NCBI GenBank assembly: GCA_964516295.1 | Contig: CAZEYT010000004.1 | Span: 4,263-68,262 of the forward strand | Source of the DNA: CAZEYT01 sp964516295 | GTDB taxonomy: Bacteria; Verrucomicrobiota; Verrucomicrobiia; Chthoniobacterales; Terrimicrobiaceae | Reading direction: 5' to 3' | Length of the DNA stretch: 64,000 nucleotides | Shown: piece by piece, positions 25,693 to 34,891 of the stretch | How the letters are laid out: each line of letters opens with the position of its first letter | Numbering within the stretch: the stretch's first letter is position 1 | Program-made: the position numbers and the translations under genes | The notes under the pieces: model-generated | The model's input: only the letters and a program-made list of their open reading frames with translations | Database searches by the model: none | Told to the model about the DNA's origin: nothing

Positions 25693-28161
25693 TCAGACGC
25701 TGGCAGGAGCGGTTTCCCCCCAGATGCGGGCGAGGGTGGCCTGGATTTTCTTTTCGAAGCGGGTGATCAGTTCGCGGTTGGCGCCCACCAACGCTTGCTC
25801 GGCTTCGATCTCGGCCACGATGGCTTGCTGCGTGGCGAGGGGTGGGAGGGGAATTGGAATGCTCTCGACGATGACTTGATTGATCTTCGGCATACTGCCA
25901 GCAGCACCGACGGCGTTCCTAGTGATGAACTCACGAACCGGGCCGCTTTGGAGAACAGTAAGCAGGTAGTGGCTCTCAATCTTCGATTCGTCAGCGCGGA
26001 CGCGGATCATCAAGTCTGGGTAGATGTAGTTTTTGTCGTCGGTATCGAAAATCGCGGCTGTGCCAACGAGTTCTTTCGTGTTCCCTCGTTGAAGGTAGAT
26101 GTCGCCACGGCGACAGCGGCAGGGTGAATCAAGCGGGATGTCTTCATCGAGATACTTGAACTTCGAGAGGTCCATCTTGCCTGAAGTGGTCGCGCTCAAA
26201 GTCAGCACCTTGAGGTTTGTCGCCCGGTCAACGGGACTTCCTGAGTAGCCGTTCTTTGGTTTGCTCTCGATGACTGTGCCCAATTCCACCATCGGCCAGT
26301 CGGGGTGGATGGGGATGTGGGGGCGGTAGTGGTCGAGGACGGCGCGGGCGCCGTTGATGACTTTCTGGTAGCCCTCGATCTCCGCCACGATCTCCTTCTG
26401 CACCTCCAGTGGCGGCAGGGGGATTGGGAGCCCCTTGAACGCGTCCACATCGATATTCTTTTGCGCGTGGCCGCGAGCACACGCGAAAATTCGGTCTTGG
26501 CTGTTGAGCAGAATTTGAACGACGTAGCTTTTTGTTGCCCGGCCGATGTAGGCGTCGGCTATCGAGAAGGTGAATCCCGAATCAAGCAGGTAGAACTTTC
26601 CTTGCACCGCTCGCACACATTCCGGCGACATCGCGAACCGCGAAATCACAACGTCGTTTTCCCGAGTGAAAGAATCAGTCCGAAAGCTCTCACCACCGCC
26701 GCCATAGACGGGAAACAGAGTTCCTTCGTCATCCTTTTTCGTGATCCGGGTCCCAAATTCCAGTTTGAGCAATTCGCCCAACGCGACGTTGGGGAAAGTT
26801 GTCTCCCGTTCCGTTCCCTCCCGATACCGCTCGCCACTGAGATTGTAGTCGCCATTGGCGGCGATCTTTTCCTTCGGCACGATGAGGCCGGTGGTGAAGC
26901 TCAGCGCATCCGTCGGCGTTTTGCTGCGCAGGGCTTGGAGATACGCCGAGAGTTCGGCCTGAACCTGGGGGAGGTCGTTCTTCTCGATGGCACGGCGCTG
27001 GGCACCGAGGCCGAAGCCGTCGTTCTCCACTTTGAAGAAGGCGATGGTCGGCGCCTGTTTCGCGAGGCTCTGGTCGAGGAGGAGGATGCTGGTCTTCACC
27101 CCAGAGTAGGGATTGAAGCAACCGGCGGGCAGGGAGATGACGGCGACAAGGCTGGTGTCCACGAGCATCTTGCGCAGCTCGGTGTAGGCGGTCTGGCTCT
27201 GGAAGATGATGCCTTCGGGGACGATGATGCCGGCGCGTCCGCCGGGGGTGAGGTGCTCGGCCATGTAGTCCACGAAGAGGACTTCGCTGCGCTTGGCCTG
27301 GATGGAGAAGCGGCGGTGCGGTTTGATGCCGCCTTTCGGGGACATGAAGGGCGGGTTGGCGAGGATGACGGCGGCGAATTCGTTCCAGCGCTCCTCGGAG
27401 GTGAGGGTGTCGTATTCGTAGATGTGCGGATCTGTGAAACCGTGGAGGTAGAGGTTCACCAGGGAGAGGCGCACCATGTCGGGGCTGATGTCGTAGCCCT
27501 TGAAGTTTTTGGCGAGGCGGCCTCGGTCATCCGGGGTGAGCCGGCTGTGGCCCTTGGCGTCGGTATTGGTGCGGAGGATGTGCTTGTAAGCGGAGATGAG
27601 GAAACCGGCGGTGCCGCACGCGGGGTCGAGGACGGTCTCGTCCTTCTTCGGGTCTACGATCTGGACGATGAAATCAATGATGTGGCGCGGGGTGCGAAAC
27701 TGCCCGGCATCGCCCTGCGAACCAAGGACGCTGAGGAGATACTCGAAGGCATCGCCGAGGCGCTCGCTGTGGTCGTAGGTGAACTCGTCGATGATCTTGA
27801 GGAAGGCCTTGAGCGTCTCGGGGTCGCGGTAAGGGAGGTAGGCGTTCTTGAAGATGTCGCGGAAGAGCGGCGGCAGGCCGGGGTTTTCCGTCATCTTGGT
27901 GATGCCCTCGCCGTAGAGCGCGAGGGTCTCGTGGCCGCCGAGGCCGGAACGCATGAGCTTCGCCCAGCCGTAGCGGGCGAAGTCGCCGGTGAAGAACTTG
28001 CGTTTGCCGCCGAGTTCCTCGGCCTCGGCGTCCATGTCGTCCATGAACTTGTAGATGAGGGCGATGGTGATCTGCTCGACCTGGGATTTGGGATCGGGAA
28101 CCTTGCCGACGAGGATGTCGCGGGCGGTGTCGATGCGGCGTTTGGTATCGGTGTCGAGCAT
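25693..28161 (-). CDS. Type I restriction-modification methylase and specificity subunits in one chain (HsdM-HsdS)
   Basis: 822 residues. The HsdM part covers residues 1-470: the N-terminal helical domain, AdoMet motif I DPACGTAGF and catalytic NPPFMSPKG. From about 470 the chain continues as HsdS with two target-recognition domains, each ending in the conserved helix (PIPLPPLEVQKEIVAEIEG and IPIPLPPLATQQAIVAEIEA). HsdM and HsdS are normally separate; a linked form enforces 1:1 stoichiometry. The enzyme should methylate adenine in a bipartite site and guide HsdR. It starts 3 bp after the Abi_2 gene. Confidence 0.9.
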   Translation of the reverse strand: MLDTDTKRRIDTARDILVGKVPDPKSQVEQITIALIYKFMDDMDAEAEELGGKRKFFTGDFARYGWAKLMRSGLGGHETLALYGEGITKMTENPGLPPLFRDIFKNAYLPYRDPETLKAFLKIIDEFTYDHSERLGDAFEYLLSVLGSQGDAGQFRTPRHIIDFIVQIVDPKKDETVLDPACGTAGFLISAYKHILRTNTDAKGHSRLTPDDRGRLAKNFKGYDISPDMVRLSLVNLYLHGFTDPHIYEYDTLTSEERWNEFAAVILANPPFMSPKGGIKPHRRFSIQAKRSEVLFVDYMAEHLTPGGRAGIIVPEGIIFQSQTAYTELRKMLVDTSLVAVISLPAGCFNPYSGVKTSILLLDQSLAKQAPTIAFFKVENDGFGLGAQRRAIEKNDLPQVQAELSAYLQALRSKTPTDALSFTTGLIVPKEKIAANGDYNLSGERYREGTERETTFPNVALGELLKLEFGTRITKKDDEGTLFPVYGGGGESFRTDSFTRENDVVISRFAMSPECVRAVQGKFYLLDSGFTFSIADAYIGRATKSYVVQILLNSQDRIFACARGHAQKNIDVDAFKGLPIPLPPLEVQKEIVAEIEGYQKVINGARAVLDHYRPHIPIHPDWPMVELGTVIESKPKNGYSGSPVDRATNLKVLTLSATTSGKMDLSKFKYLDEDIPLDSPCRCRRGDIYLQRGNTKELVGTAAIFDTDDKNYIYPDLMIRVRADESKIESHYLLTVLQSGPVREFITRNAVGAAGSMPKINQVIVESIPIPLPPLATQQAIVAEIEAEQALVGANRELITRFEKKIQATLARIWGETAPASV

Positions 28162-28164
28162 GAG

Positions 28165-29160
28165 TCAGGTCCAGAGGGGGTGGTTGCGCCAGTTCGGAGG
28201 GAGGCCCATTTCGGAGATTGGTATCTCGGAAAATTCGTCGAAGAGGGTAAGGAGCCGAGCTTTCCACTGAGTGGTGGGGCTGATCTTTCCAAGCCAGACG
28301 TGACAGACCGTGAGCATGAGCCCGATCTTGTCGTTCGAGAAACCCGGGGCGACATGCCATTGGGGGTTTTTGTTTTTCCCGGGGACGGACGGTTTCACGC
28401 CGAATACCCGGTTCCAGATGCGGGCGTGGTGGGCGCAGGAGTTTCGTAGGGTGAAGAACGCCTTGGTCCAGGAGAGCAATTGTTCGTCAGGGAAGCCGAA
28501 ATCGTCTGCGACCGACTTCACAATGGAGCGATCCACCGCATAGATAAATTGGAGAGCGGTTTCACAGGTCATCAACTCGCAGGCCATCCACAGGGGAAGG
28601 TGTGAGTGATGGTCGCCGTAGACCCTATCGAAGTGTTTGACGAAGGTATCGCTGGCTCGGCTTTTTTCGCTTTGAAGCTTGGTCAGCCAATTTTGATAGT
28701 CCGTGTGTTCGATCCCTTTCAGGCGAAAGATTCTTTTTAAGTTCCGCCACAGCCGCTGCCTGAGTGTGCGCTTTTTGAACCGCGGCAAATTTTGGGGGTC
28801 GAGATGCCCGAACGGTCCAAAGGGTTGCCCCGAGGAATTCTGCGCATGCACGAAGTGATAGACAAACCGGGTGCGAACGGCGACCTCGATGCGCTCGATG
28901 GCATCCAGGACGATCATGCGCAGCTTTCGGTCGAAATTATAGCGCCGCCAGACTGTGTAAAGGGAGGTGCCGGGTGCGAAGGAATTCGTCAGGACACCCG
29001 CTGCGTCGGGAATGCGAAATGGATGGAGATAACCGCTCAGCCGGTAGTAGTTTACAGCTTGTAGACGAGCGATGAGTTCGTCGCGGTTCGCAACGAGTCC
29101 TCGATGGATCAGTTGGTCGGCCTGCTGCTCGACGCTCAAGGCGCTCTTGCCGTAGATCAT
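28165..29160 (-). CDS. Abi_2 (AbiD/AbiF-type) abortive-infection protein
   Basis: 331 residues. The N terminus (SVEQQADQLIHRGL, then VNYYRLSGYLHPFR) and the C-terminal HEPN motif RNSCAHHARIWN (RxxxxH) are typical of Abi_2. AbiD and AbiF from lactococci belong here and cause infected cells to stop growing, probably by RNA cleavage. The gene lies inside the type I operon, between HsdR and HsdM-HsdS, with 3 bp to the latter. HsdR ends 145 bp upstream. Confidence 0.87.
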   Translation of the reverse strand: MIYGKSALSVEQQADQLIHRGLVANRDELIARLQAVNYYRLSGYLHPFRIPDAAGVLTNSFAPGTSLYTVWRRYNFDRKLRMIVLDAIERIEVAVRTRFVYHFVHAQNSSGQPFGPFGHLDPQNLPRFKKRTLRQRLWRNLKRIFRLKGIEHTDYQNWLTKLQSEKSRASDTFVKHFDRVYGDHHSHLPLWMACELMTCETALQFIYAVDRSIVKSVADDFGFPDEQLLSWTKAFFTLRNSCAHHARIWNRVFGVKPSVPGKNKNPQWHVAPGFSNDKIGLMLTVCHVWLGKISPTTQWKARLLTLFDEFSEIPISEMGLPPNWRNHPLWT

Positions 29161-29305
29161 GCGGTCCTCTCCTCTGCCGTGACCGTGTCATCGGGGCAAA
29201 AAAACACCCGCCGAATTACGCATGCAAGCAGAGGCGCGGCGGGTTTGATGTTCCTAATAAACCAAAGCGCTTCGGTTTCCGCAAGGTGTTTTTTGAAGGC
29301 CTTCA

Positions 29306-31846
29306 TCATGCGGCGAACTGGTTCAGGGAGACGTAGTCCTTGATGTATTCGGGGATGAGCGTGCGGTATTTGGCCGGGACGGCCTTGTAGTCCTTGGTGG
29401 AGAAGACGGGGTTTGTCGCGAGAGCGGTCAGTTCGCCGGATTCGATGATGTGACGGATCGCATCGCTGGTGGCGTAGGCCTTGAAGTAGGTCTTGATGGC
29501 GGGGATCGCCTCGGCCTCGTCGGGTTTCTGGTCGGCGACGAATTTCGAGAATTCTTCCTCCAGAAGCTCGTCCTTGGATTTGAACCGGGGGATGAGGTCG
29601 AAGATTTTTTCCAGAATTTCCCGGAGGGTGAGACGACGATCCACGCCGGCGGCCTTCCGCAGCTTGTCGAGCGAGTAGTATTCGGAGGGTTTGTCGAAGA
29701 CCTCTTTGTTCACGTAGTCGATCACGCGATCCCACTGGCCGGCCTCGACGCTGGCGGCAATGAAGTCGTTCTCGCGGACGACATCCTCGAACTTCGCGTA
29801 GAACTCGCGGTCGATCCGCATGCCGTCGTAGCCGATGGTCTCCTCCTTGATGGTGGAGAGGATGTCCTCGCCGAGATGCTCGTAGGCGCCGGTGTAGGGA
29901 TTGGGTCCGGGGCCCGGTCCCTCGCCACCGTCACCGCCGGTGCCTTTCGGCTTCGGCAGCTTGAGGACCTCGTCGTAGTTGAACTTCTCCTCGAAGTATT
30001 CGCAGTTGGCGAAAAAGTCGAAAAGCTTGAACGCCGTTTTCTGAGGCGCGGTCACGGTCTCCTTGAGCGCTTCGTCGAAGAGTTCCTCCTGGAAGTCGTG
30101 CTTGCGGGTGCCGCGTCCCTTGATCTGGATGAAGTCGGTGGGTGAGAAGATGGGCCGGAAGAGGCCGAGATTCAGGATGTCCGGGCAGTCGTAGCCGGAG
30201 GTCATCATGCCCACGGTGACGCAGACCCGCGCCTTGCTCGTCTTGTAGGCGGGCAGGAAATTGCCGGAGCCGAGGAGGTTGTTGTTGGTAAAGTTGATCG
30301 TGAGCTGCTGCGCGCCGTCCACCTGCGACGTCACCTGCACGGCGAAGTCGGACTGGTATTTGCCGGGGAACATCCGGTCGGCCATCTCGTTGAAGACCTG
30401 GGTGAGCTTGGCGGCGTGGTTCTGGCTGACGGCGAAGACGATGGACTTCCCGATCTCCCCGCTGATGGGGTCGCGGAGTGCGTTTTCGAGAAAGGTTTTG
30501 CAGAAGACCTGGTTGGTGGCGGGTGAGAAAAACCGCTTCTCGAATTCGCGCTGTTTGTAGGCCTCCTTCTGGTCCTCGCCTTGGTCGTCCTTGAATTCGA
30601 CAACGAAGCCGTCGTCGGAGAGCAACTCCGTGGTGATCTCGCTGCGGGCGTCGACCACGGTGGGATTGATGAGGAAACCATCCTTCACGCCGTCGAGGAG
30701 GGAGTAGCGGAAGGTGGGCTGGCCATCGTCGCAGCCGAACGTGCGGTAAGTGTCGAGGAGCACGCGGCGTTCGAACTCCCGTGGGTCCTTCGTGGTCGGC
30801 GATGCCTTATCGAATTTCTTGAGGTAGTCGCGCGGGGTGGCGGTGAGGCCGAGCTTGTAGCCGATGAAATAGTCGAAGACGGCGCGAGCGTTGCCGCCGA
30901 TCGAACGATGGGCTTCGTCGGAGATGACGAGGTCGAAGTCCGTGGGGGAGAAGAGCCGCTGGTATTTATTGTTGAAGAGGAGGGACTGAACAGTGGTGAC
31001 GACGATCTCCGCCTTCCGCCAGTCGTCGCGGTTTTCCTTGTAGATGACGCTGCGGTAATCGTTGGCGAGGGTTTTCTTGAAGGCTTTCAGCGCCTGGTCC
31101 TCGAGTTCGAGCCGATCCACGAGGAACAGGACGCGGGTGGCGTTGCCGGTGCGGAGGAAGAGTTTGATGATGGCCGCCGCGGTGAGCGTCTTGCCGGTGC
31201 CGGTGGCCATTTCGAGGAGGAAGCGGTCGTTGCCCCGCTTCACCGCCTGCTGGATGGCGACGATGGCTTTCTTTTGGTAGGGCCGGAGGAAGCGAAGCCC
31301 GTTGACCTCAATGAACCGAGGGCGCTCGGGCTCGTTTTTCCATGCGGCTTCCGTGGCGTAGGACGGCCGCTGCGTGAGGACGACGTAGTCGTCGCCGACG
31401 GTTTCCTCGATGAGCCGTTTCGGATCGGGAACGCCTTTCTGGTAGCCGGTGACGGAGCCGGGGGACGGAAAGGCAGTGATGACGTAGGGGTTGCCACGTT
31501 CGAGATCCCAGAAGTAATGCAGGTTGCCGTTCGAGAGGATGACGAACCGGCAGTTCTGGGATCGGGCATATTTTCGCGCCTGTTCTTTTCCGACGAGGGG
31601 ATTTTTGTCCTCGGACTTCGCCTCCAGGATGATGAACGGGAAGCCTTTCTCGTTGAGGAGGAGAAAATCGACGAAACCTTTTCCAGCCTTCTCGAAGTCA
31701 GTCCCAAGGGCGTCGAGGGCCTGAGCAGTGAGTCTTATGCTGGGTTCGAGCTGAACATTCGCCGGGCCATGGGAGTCGGCAAAAAATCGCCAACCGGCTG
31801 CTTCGAGCAGCTTGTTGATTTTGATTCTAGCGGTAGCTTCCCTCAT
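29306..31846 (-). CDS. hsdR: Type I restriction enzyme HsdR subunit (nuclease-helicase)
   Basis: 846 residues. N-terminal nuclease motif D...E-x-K (DFLLLNEKGFPFIILEAKSE), then a superfamily 2 motor with Walker A ATGTGKT, DEAH box SDEAHRS and motif III LTATP. The C terminus is the EcoEI-type region that contacts the methylase. It translocates and cuts unmodified DNA after recognition by HsdM-HsdS. It is the first gene of the minus-strand operon. A TTGACA box lies 45-50 bp before its start (31891-31896), but no good -10 follows. Confidence 0.92.
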   Translation of the reverse strand: MREATARIKINKLLEAAGWRFFADSHGPANVQLEPSIRLTAQALDALGTDFEKAGKGFVDFLLLNEKGFPFIILEAKSEDKNPLVGKEQARKYARSQNCRFVILSNGNLHYFWDLERGNPYVITAFPSPGSVTGYQKGVPDPKRLIEETVGDDYVVLTQRPSYATEAAWKNEPERPRFIEVNGLRFLRPYQKKAIVAIQQAVKRGNDRFLLEMATGTGKTLTAAAIIKLFLRTGNATRVLFLVDRLELEDQALKAFKKTLANDYRSVIYKENRDDWRKAEIVVTTVQSLLFNNKYQRLFSPTDFDLVISDEAHRSIGGNARAVFDYFIGYKLGLTATPRDYLKKFDKASPTTKDPREFERRVLLDTYRTFGCDDGQPTFRYSLLDGVKDGFLINPTVVDARSEITTELLSDDGFVVEFKDDQGEDQKEAYKQREFEKRFFSPATNQVFCKTFLENALRDPISGEIGKSIVFAVSQNHAAKLTQVFNEMADRMFPGKYQSDFAVQVTSQVDGAQQLTINFTNNNLLGSGNFLPAYKTSKARVCVTVGMMTSGYDCPDILNLGLFRPIFSPTDFIQIKGRGTRKHDFQEELFDEALKETVTAPQKTAFKLFDFFANCEYFEEKFNYDEVLKLPKPKGTGGDGGEGPGPGPNPYTGAYEHLGEDILSTIKEETIGYDGMRIDREFYAKFEDVVRENDFIAASVEAGQWDRVIDYVNKEVFDKPSEYYSLDKLRKAAGVDRRLTLREILEKIFDLIPRFKSKDELLEEEFSKFVADQKPDEAEAIPAIKTYFKAYATSDAIRHIIESGELTALATNPVFSTKDYKAVPAKYRTLIPEYIKDYVSLNQFAA

Positions 31847-31958
31847 GTGGCGAGAGTGCCTTCATTGGGAAAGGCACAAAGCGAGAAAGGTGTCAAACGC
31901 AGGGCGTTTTGACGAGAAAAACCCTCAGCCGGAGGGGCGAGCTTTTGGGCAAATTTGC

Positions 31959-32186
31959 CTAGGCTTCGCCAATCCTTTTCCTCTTGTTGGCCGACTCCTC
32001 CTGAGTCGGCATCTTGATGACAATCGACGTCATGAGGGAGCAGGGATTCTCGCAGATTGTCTCCCGGGTGGAGAGCATCTGGTCCATCAGGATGACGACC
32101 GTAACTCCGGCATTGATGATCGAAACGAATTGGGTCAGTGCGTAGCTGATGTGATCACGGCTCCGGCGGTCGACAGATTCGATCAG
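31959..32186 (-). pseudogene. Serine recombinase (resolvase/invertase) N-terminal domain remnant
   Basis: The minus strand reads LIESVDRRSRDHISYALTQF, continues VSIINAGVTVVILMDQ and NEESA-like EESANKRKRIGEA, then stops. This matches the resolvase N-terminal domain pattern (DRL.R...LI..G..I..L.D...; ANEESA.KS.R). The catalytic Ser region and all downstream DNA-binding parts are absent, and a stop lies just upstream. It lies about 110 bp beyond the HsdR start, at the edge of the island, and may be the trace of the element that brought the island. Confidence 0.75.
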
Positions 32187-32242
32187 TCTTTAGCCAGCGA
32201 GTGTCGGCTATGGTGAATTGGGTCAGCAATTGTTAAACCGCT

Positions 32243-33766
32243 TCAGCGCCGGCGCGGGTCTGGAAGACGGGCGTATTTTTCCACACGACACTGGAAGCCG
32301 GACATGTCCACCGCCTGGCGGAACTCGCGTCGCAGAAGGCGGTGCGGGGCCTCGATGTGAATGGGATTGGTGAGAATCAGTCGCCCGCCGGGTCGAAGAA
32401 CCGCGACGGCGGCTTCGAAAAGTTCGGCGATAAGCCCGCGGAGATTCGGGATCGGAACGCGCATGCCCAGCGGAGGGTTGGTGATGACCAAGTCCACACC
32501 ACCCCGGGCAAGAAGCGGGATCCGGCCGAAGTCGCGGAAATCGGCGCAGAAAAAATCGGCTTTCGCCGCGGAGGGATGGGCCGCCTGCCAGTTTCCGCGG
32601 GCGATTTCCACCGCCTGCGGGCTGAGATCCGTGCCGACCACCCCGCGCACACCGCCGCGAAGCGCGGCTTCGATGAGCTCACCGCCCGATCCGCAAAACG
32701 GATCCCACACCAGATCTCCCGCGCAGCGTCCGGCGAGCCGCACCAGGCACGCGGCGAGCGGCGGATGCGAGGCGGCCGGCACATCGCGGAGACGATACGC
32801 AAACCGCGGATCGGGCGACCAGCGCGGACGGAGCTCGACCTCAGCGCCGCGCACATCGAGCGACCAAAGCGCCGCCCGGGCGTCGTTCAAAATCTCCGGG
32901 CAGAGCGCATAGATGCGATTCGCCAGGTCGCGCACGGCTCCGCGTTGGTGTCCCCGTCCCACAAAATCGATCCGGTAGCGCGGCGTGCCTTCCGTGAGCT
33001 GACGAAAAAATTCCACCGCCCCCGGGTTGGCCACCACATGCGCGAGGTCATCGGTTGACGCCGTGCGCGCTTTGCCTAGGACCAGGGACACCGTGCCAAA
33101 ACACCGATGCGAAAGAACATCGCTCAACGACACATCCCGGCGGGGCGAGATTTCCACACAACCTTCCCCCACCCTGCGCACCTCAAAAATCCCGCGCTCG
33201 CGAACTTCCTCCGCGACGAACACCTCCAGCCCCGCACGCCCCCGCAGCCGGAGGACCGTCTCACCGCCGCCCGGAATCGTGACATCCAACGCGATGCGTC
33301 CCGGCTGCGAACTTCGCACCACCGCCGCTCGCGCTTTTTGTTCGGTCTGCGGACGAAGCCGCGCTGCGACAGCGAGCGTTTGTTCGCCACCGATTTTTTC
33401 GAGCGCCGCTGCCGCAAAGCGGGCCTCTCGGTCGTTTCCCGCATTGTCCAGAAGCGTGATCAATTCCCGCTCGTCATCCGCCCCCGCCCCCACCTTCGGC
33501 AGTGCATTGGCCGCGTAGCGCCGGATTTTTTCCTGCGGGTCGTTCAGCAATCCCCGCAGCCACGCCCGAACTTCCTCGCCGGACGCGGGCGGACCGGATT
33601 CGGAAAAGACCACGCCCACCGCCCGGACGACCGCCACGCGATCGAGCCGCTCGCGGGCGTCCGCCGCATTGAAACGCCGCACTTCCTCCTGCCACAAAGA
33701 CTCCCACGAGAGCGTGCGGAGCCGCCGGTAGAGGTCTTTGTCCATGGCGGCGCGCGGGTTTTTCAT
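32243..33766 (-). CDS. RNA methyltransferase-like protein with N-terminal HEAT-like repeats
   Basis: 507 residues from ATG 33766 (another ATG lies 21 bp inside). Residues 1-130 look like HEAT repeats (DPQEKIRRYAANALPKVG). The middle resembles the THUMP-to-methylase linker of Trm14/TrmN/RlmKL, and the C-terminal half is an AdoMet methylase with motif I DPFCGSGGELIEAAL and a catalytic TNPPLGMRVP segment. That motif usually marks N-methylation of guanine or adenine in RNA. The HEAT part is unusual. Divergent from the RluA gene. Confidence 0.78.
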   Translation of the reverse strand: MKNPRAAMDKDLYRRLRTLSWESLWQEEVRRFNAADARERLDRVAVVRAVGVVFSESGPPASGEEVRAWLRGLLNDPQEKIRRYAANALPKVGAGADDERELITLLDNAGNDREARFAAAALEKIGGEQTLAVAARLRPQTEQKARAAVVRSSQPGRIALDVTIPGGGETVLRLRGRAGLEVFVAEEVRERGIFEVRRVGEGCVEISPRRDVSLSDVLSHRCFGTVSLVLGKARTASTDDLAHVVANPGAVEFFRQLTEGTPRYRIDFVGRGHQRGAVRDLANRIYALCPEILNDARAALWSLDVRGAEVELRPRWSPDPRFAYRLRDVPAASHPPLAACLVRLAGRCAGDLVWDPFCGSGGELIEAALRGGVRGVVGTDLSPQAVEIARGNWQAAHPSAAKADFFCADFRDFGRIPLLARGGVDLVITNPPLGMRVPIPNLRGLIAELFEAAVAVLRPGGRLILTNPIHIEAPHRLLRREFRQAVDMSGFQCRVEKYARLPDPRRR

Positions 33767-33887
33767 TTCCAGCCGGGGAAGGGTACGATCACGCCCGGGA
33801 CTCTCCGCGTCGGAGGGCCGGGCGTCAATCCGACGCTTTACGCCCGCCGCCGGAATGCGATGCTGGCGGCGTGATTTTTCTCCGCTC

Positions 33888-34799
33888 ATGGCCGATGTAA
33901 CCAAGCCCCTCCCTGTGCCCCGCCCCGCCGCGTTGTTGGACTTTCTTTTCGAGGCATGGCCCGGCACGGCGAAAACAAAAATCCGGGGCTGGTTGAAAAG
34001 CCAGGCCGTGCTTGTCAATGGGACGCCAGTCACGCAATTCAATCACCCCCTCCTCCCGGGCGACACCGTGGCGATCCGGACGGTGCGCTTCGCCGCGCCG
34101 CGCACGCCGCTCTCGTCGGGCATCAAAGCGTGGTTCGAAGACCCGCATCTTCTCGTCATCGACAAACCGGCCGGCCTGCTCAGCATCGCCAGCAACGCCG
34201 AGGATGAGCGAACGGCCTATTATCAGCTCAATGAATACCTCCGCGGCAACAAACCCCGCGCCCGCGAGCGCGTGTGGATCGTCCACCGCCTCGACAAGGA
34301 GACCTCCGGACTCATGATTTTCGCCAAAACGCCGGAGGCCAAAGAAACGCTCCAATCCGGCTGGGACGCCGTTGAAAAACGCTACCAGGCCGTCGTCGAG
34401 GGTCGGTTGCCAGCGCGGGCGGGCACGTTTTCCTGCGATCTGGATGAGCGCAATCCCTTCAAGGTCTTCGTCGCCCGGGCGTCCGATGAAACGCGACACG
34501 CCGTCACACACTACCGCGTGCTCGCCGAGGGCCCCCGACTTTCGCTTGTCGAGCTCCGCCTCGCAACCGGACGCCGCCACCAGATCCGTGTCCAACTCGC
34601 CCACGCCGGTTGCCCGATCATCGGCGACGAAAAATACGACGCTACGACCGACCCCGCCAAACGCCTCGGCCTCCACGCGACCTTTCTCAAATTCCCCCAC
34701 CCCGTCACCGGCAAACCGATGGAGTTCACCTCCCCGCTCCCCCGCCCCCTCGCGCAAATCGCACCGCCGGCCACGAATTCTCCCTCCGATTTTCACTGA
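33888..34799 (+). CDS. RluA-family 23S rRNA/tRNA pseudouridine synthase
   Basis: 303 residues. An N-terminal S4-like segment (KIRGWLKSQAVLVNG) precedes the synthase domain with the catalytic-Asp motif HRLDKETSG, and the family end pattern GRRHQIRVQLAHAGCPIIGD. It isomerises uridine to pseudouridine in structured RNA; the target base cannot be told from the sequence. I start at 33888 (MADVTKP), because earlier starts add 50 residues of antisense origin. Divergent from the methylase gene. Confidence 0.87.
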   Translation: MADVTKPLPVPRPAALLDFLFEAWPGTAKTKIRGWLKSQAVLVNGTPVTQFNHPLLPGDTVAIRTVRFAAPRTPLSSGIKAWFEDPHLLVIDKPAGLLSIASNAEDERTAYYQLNEYLRGNKPRARERVWIVHRLDKETSGLMIFAKTPEAKETLQSGWDAVEKRYQAVVEGRLPARAGTFSCDLDERNPFKVFVARASDETRHAVTHYRVLAEGPRLSLVELRLATGRRHQIRVQLAHAGCPIIGDEKYDATTDPAKRLGLHATFLKFPHPVTGKPMEFTSPLPRPLAQIAPPATNSPSDFH

Positions 34800-34891
34800 G
34801 CACTCGGTTCGCTCCGGCACGCGTTCCATCCGGTAAAGGCTCCACAAAAAACCAGTTGCATAGCATAACCGGGATTGGCTAAATCCGCAGC

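Noticed and set aside
26305..28449. 714-codon open frame on the plus strand opposite HsdM-HsdS
   Set aside because: Valine-, glycine- and glutamate-rich antisense product without motifs; the opposite strand has a complete, motif-bearing gene.
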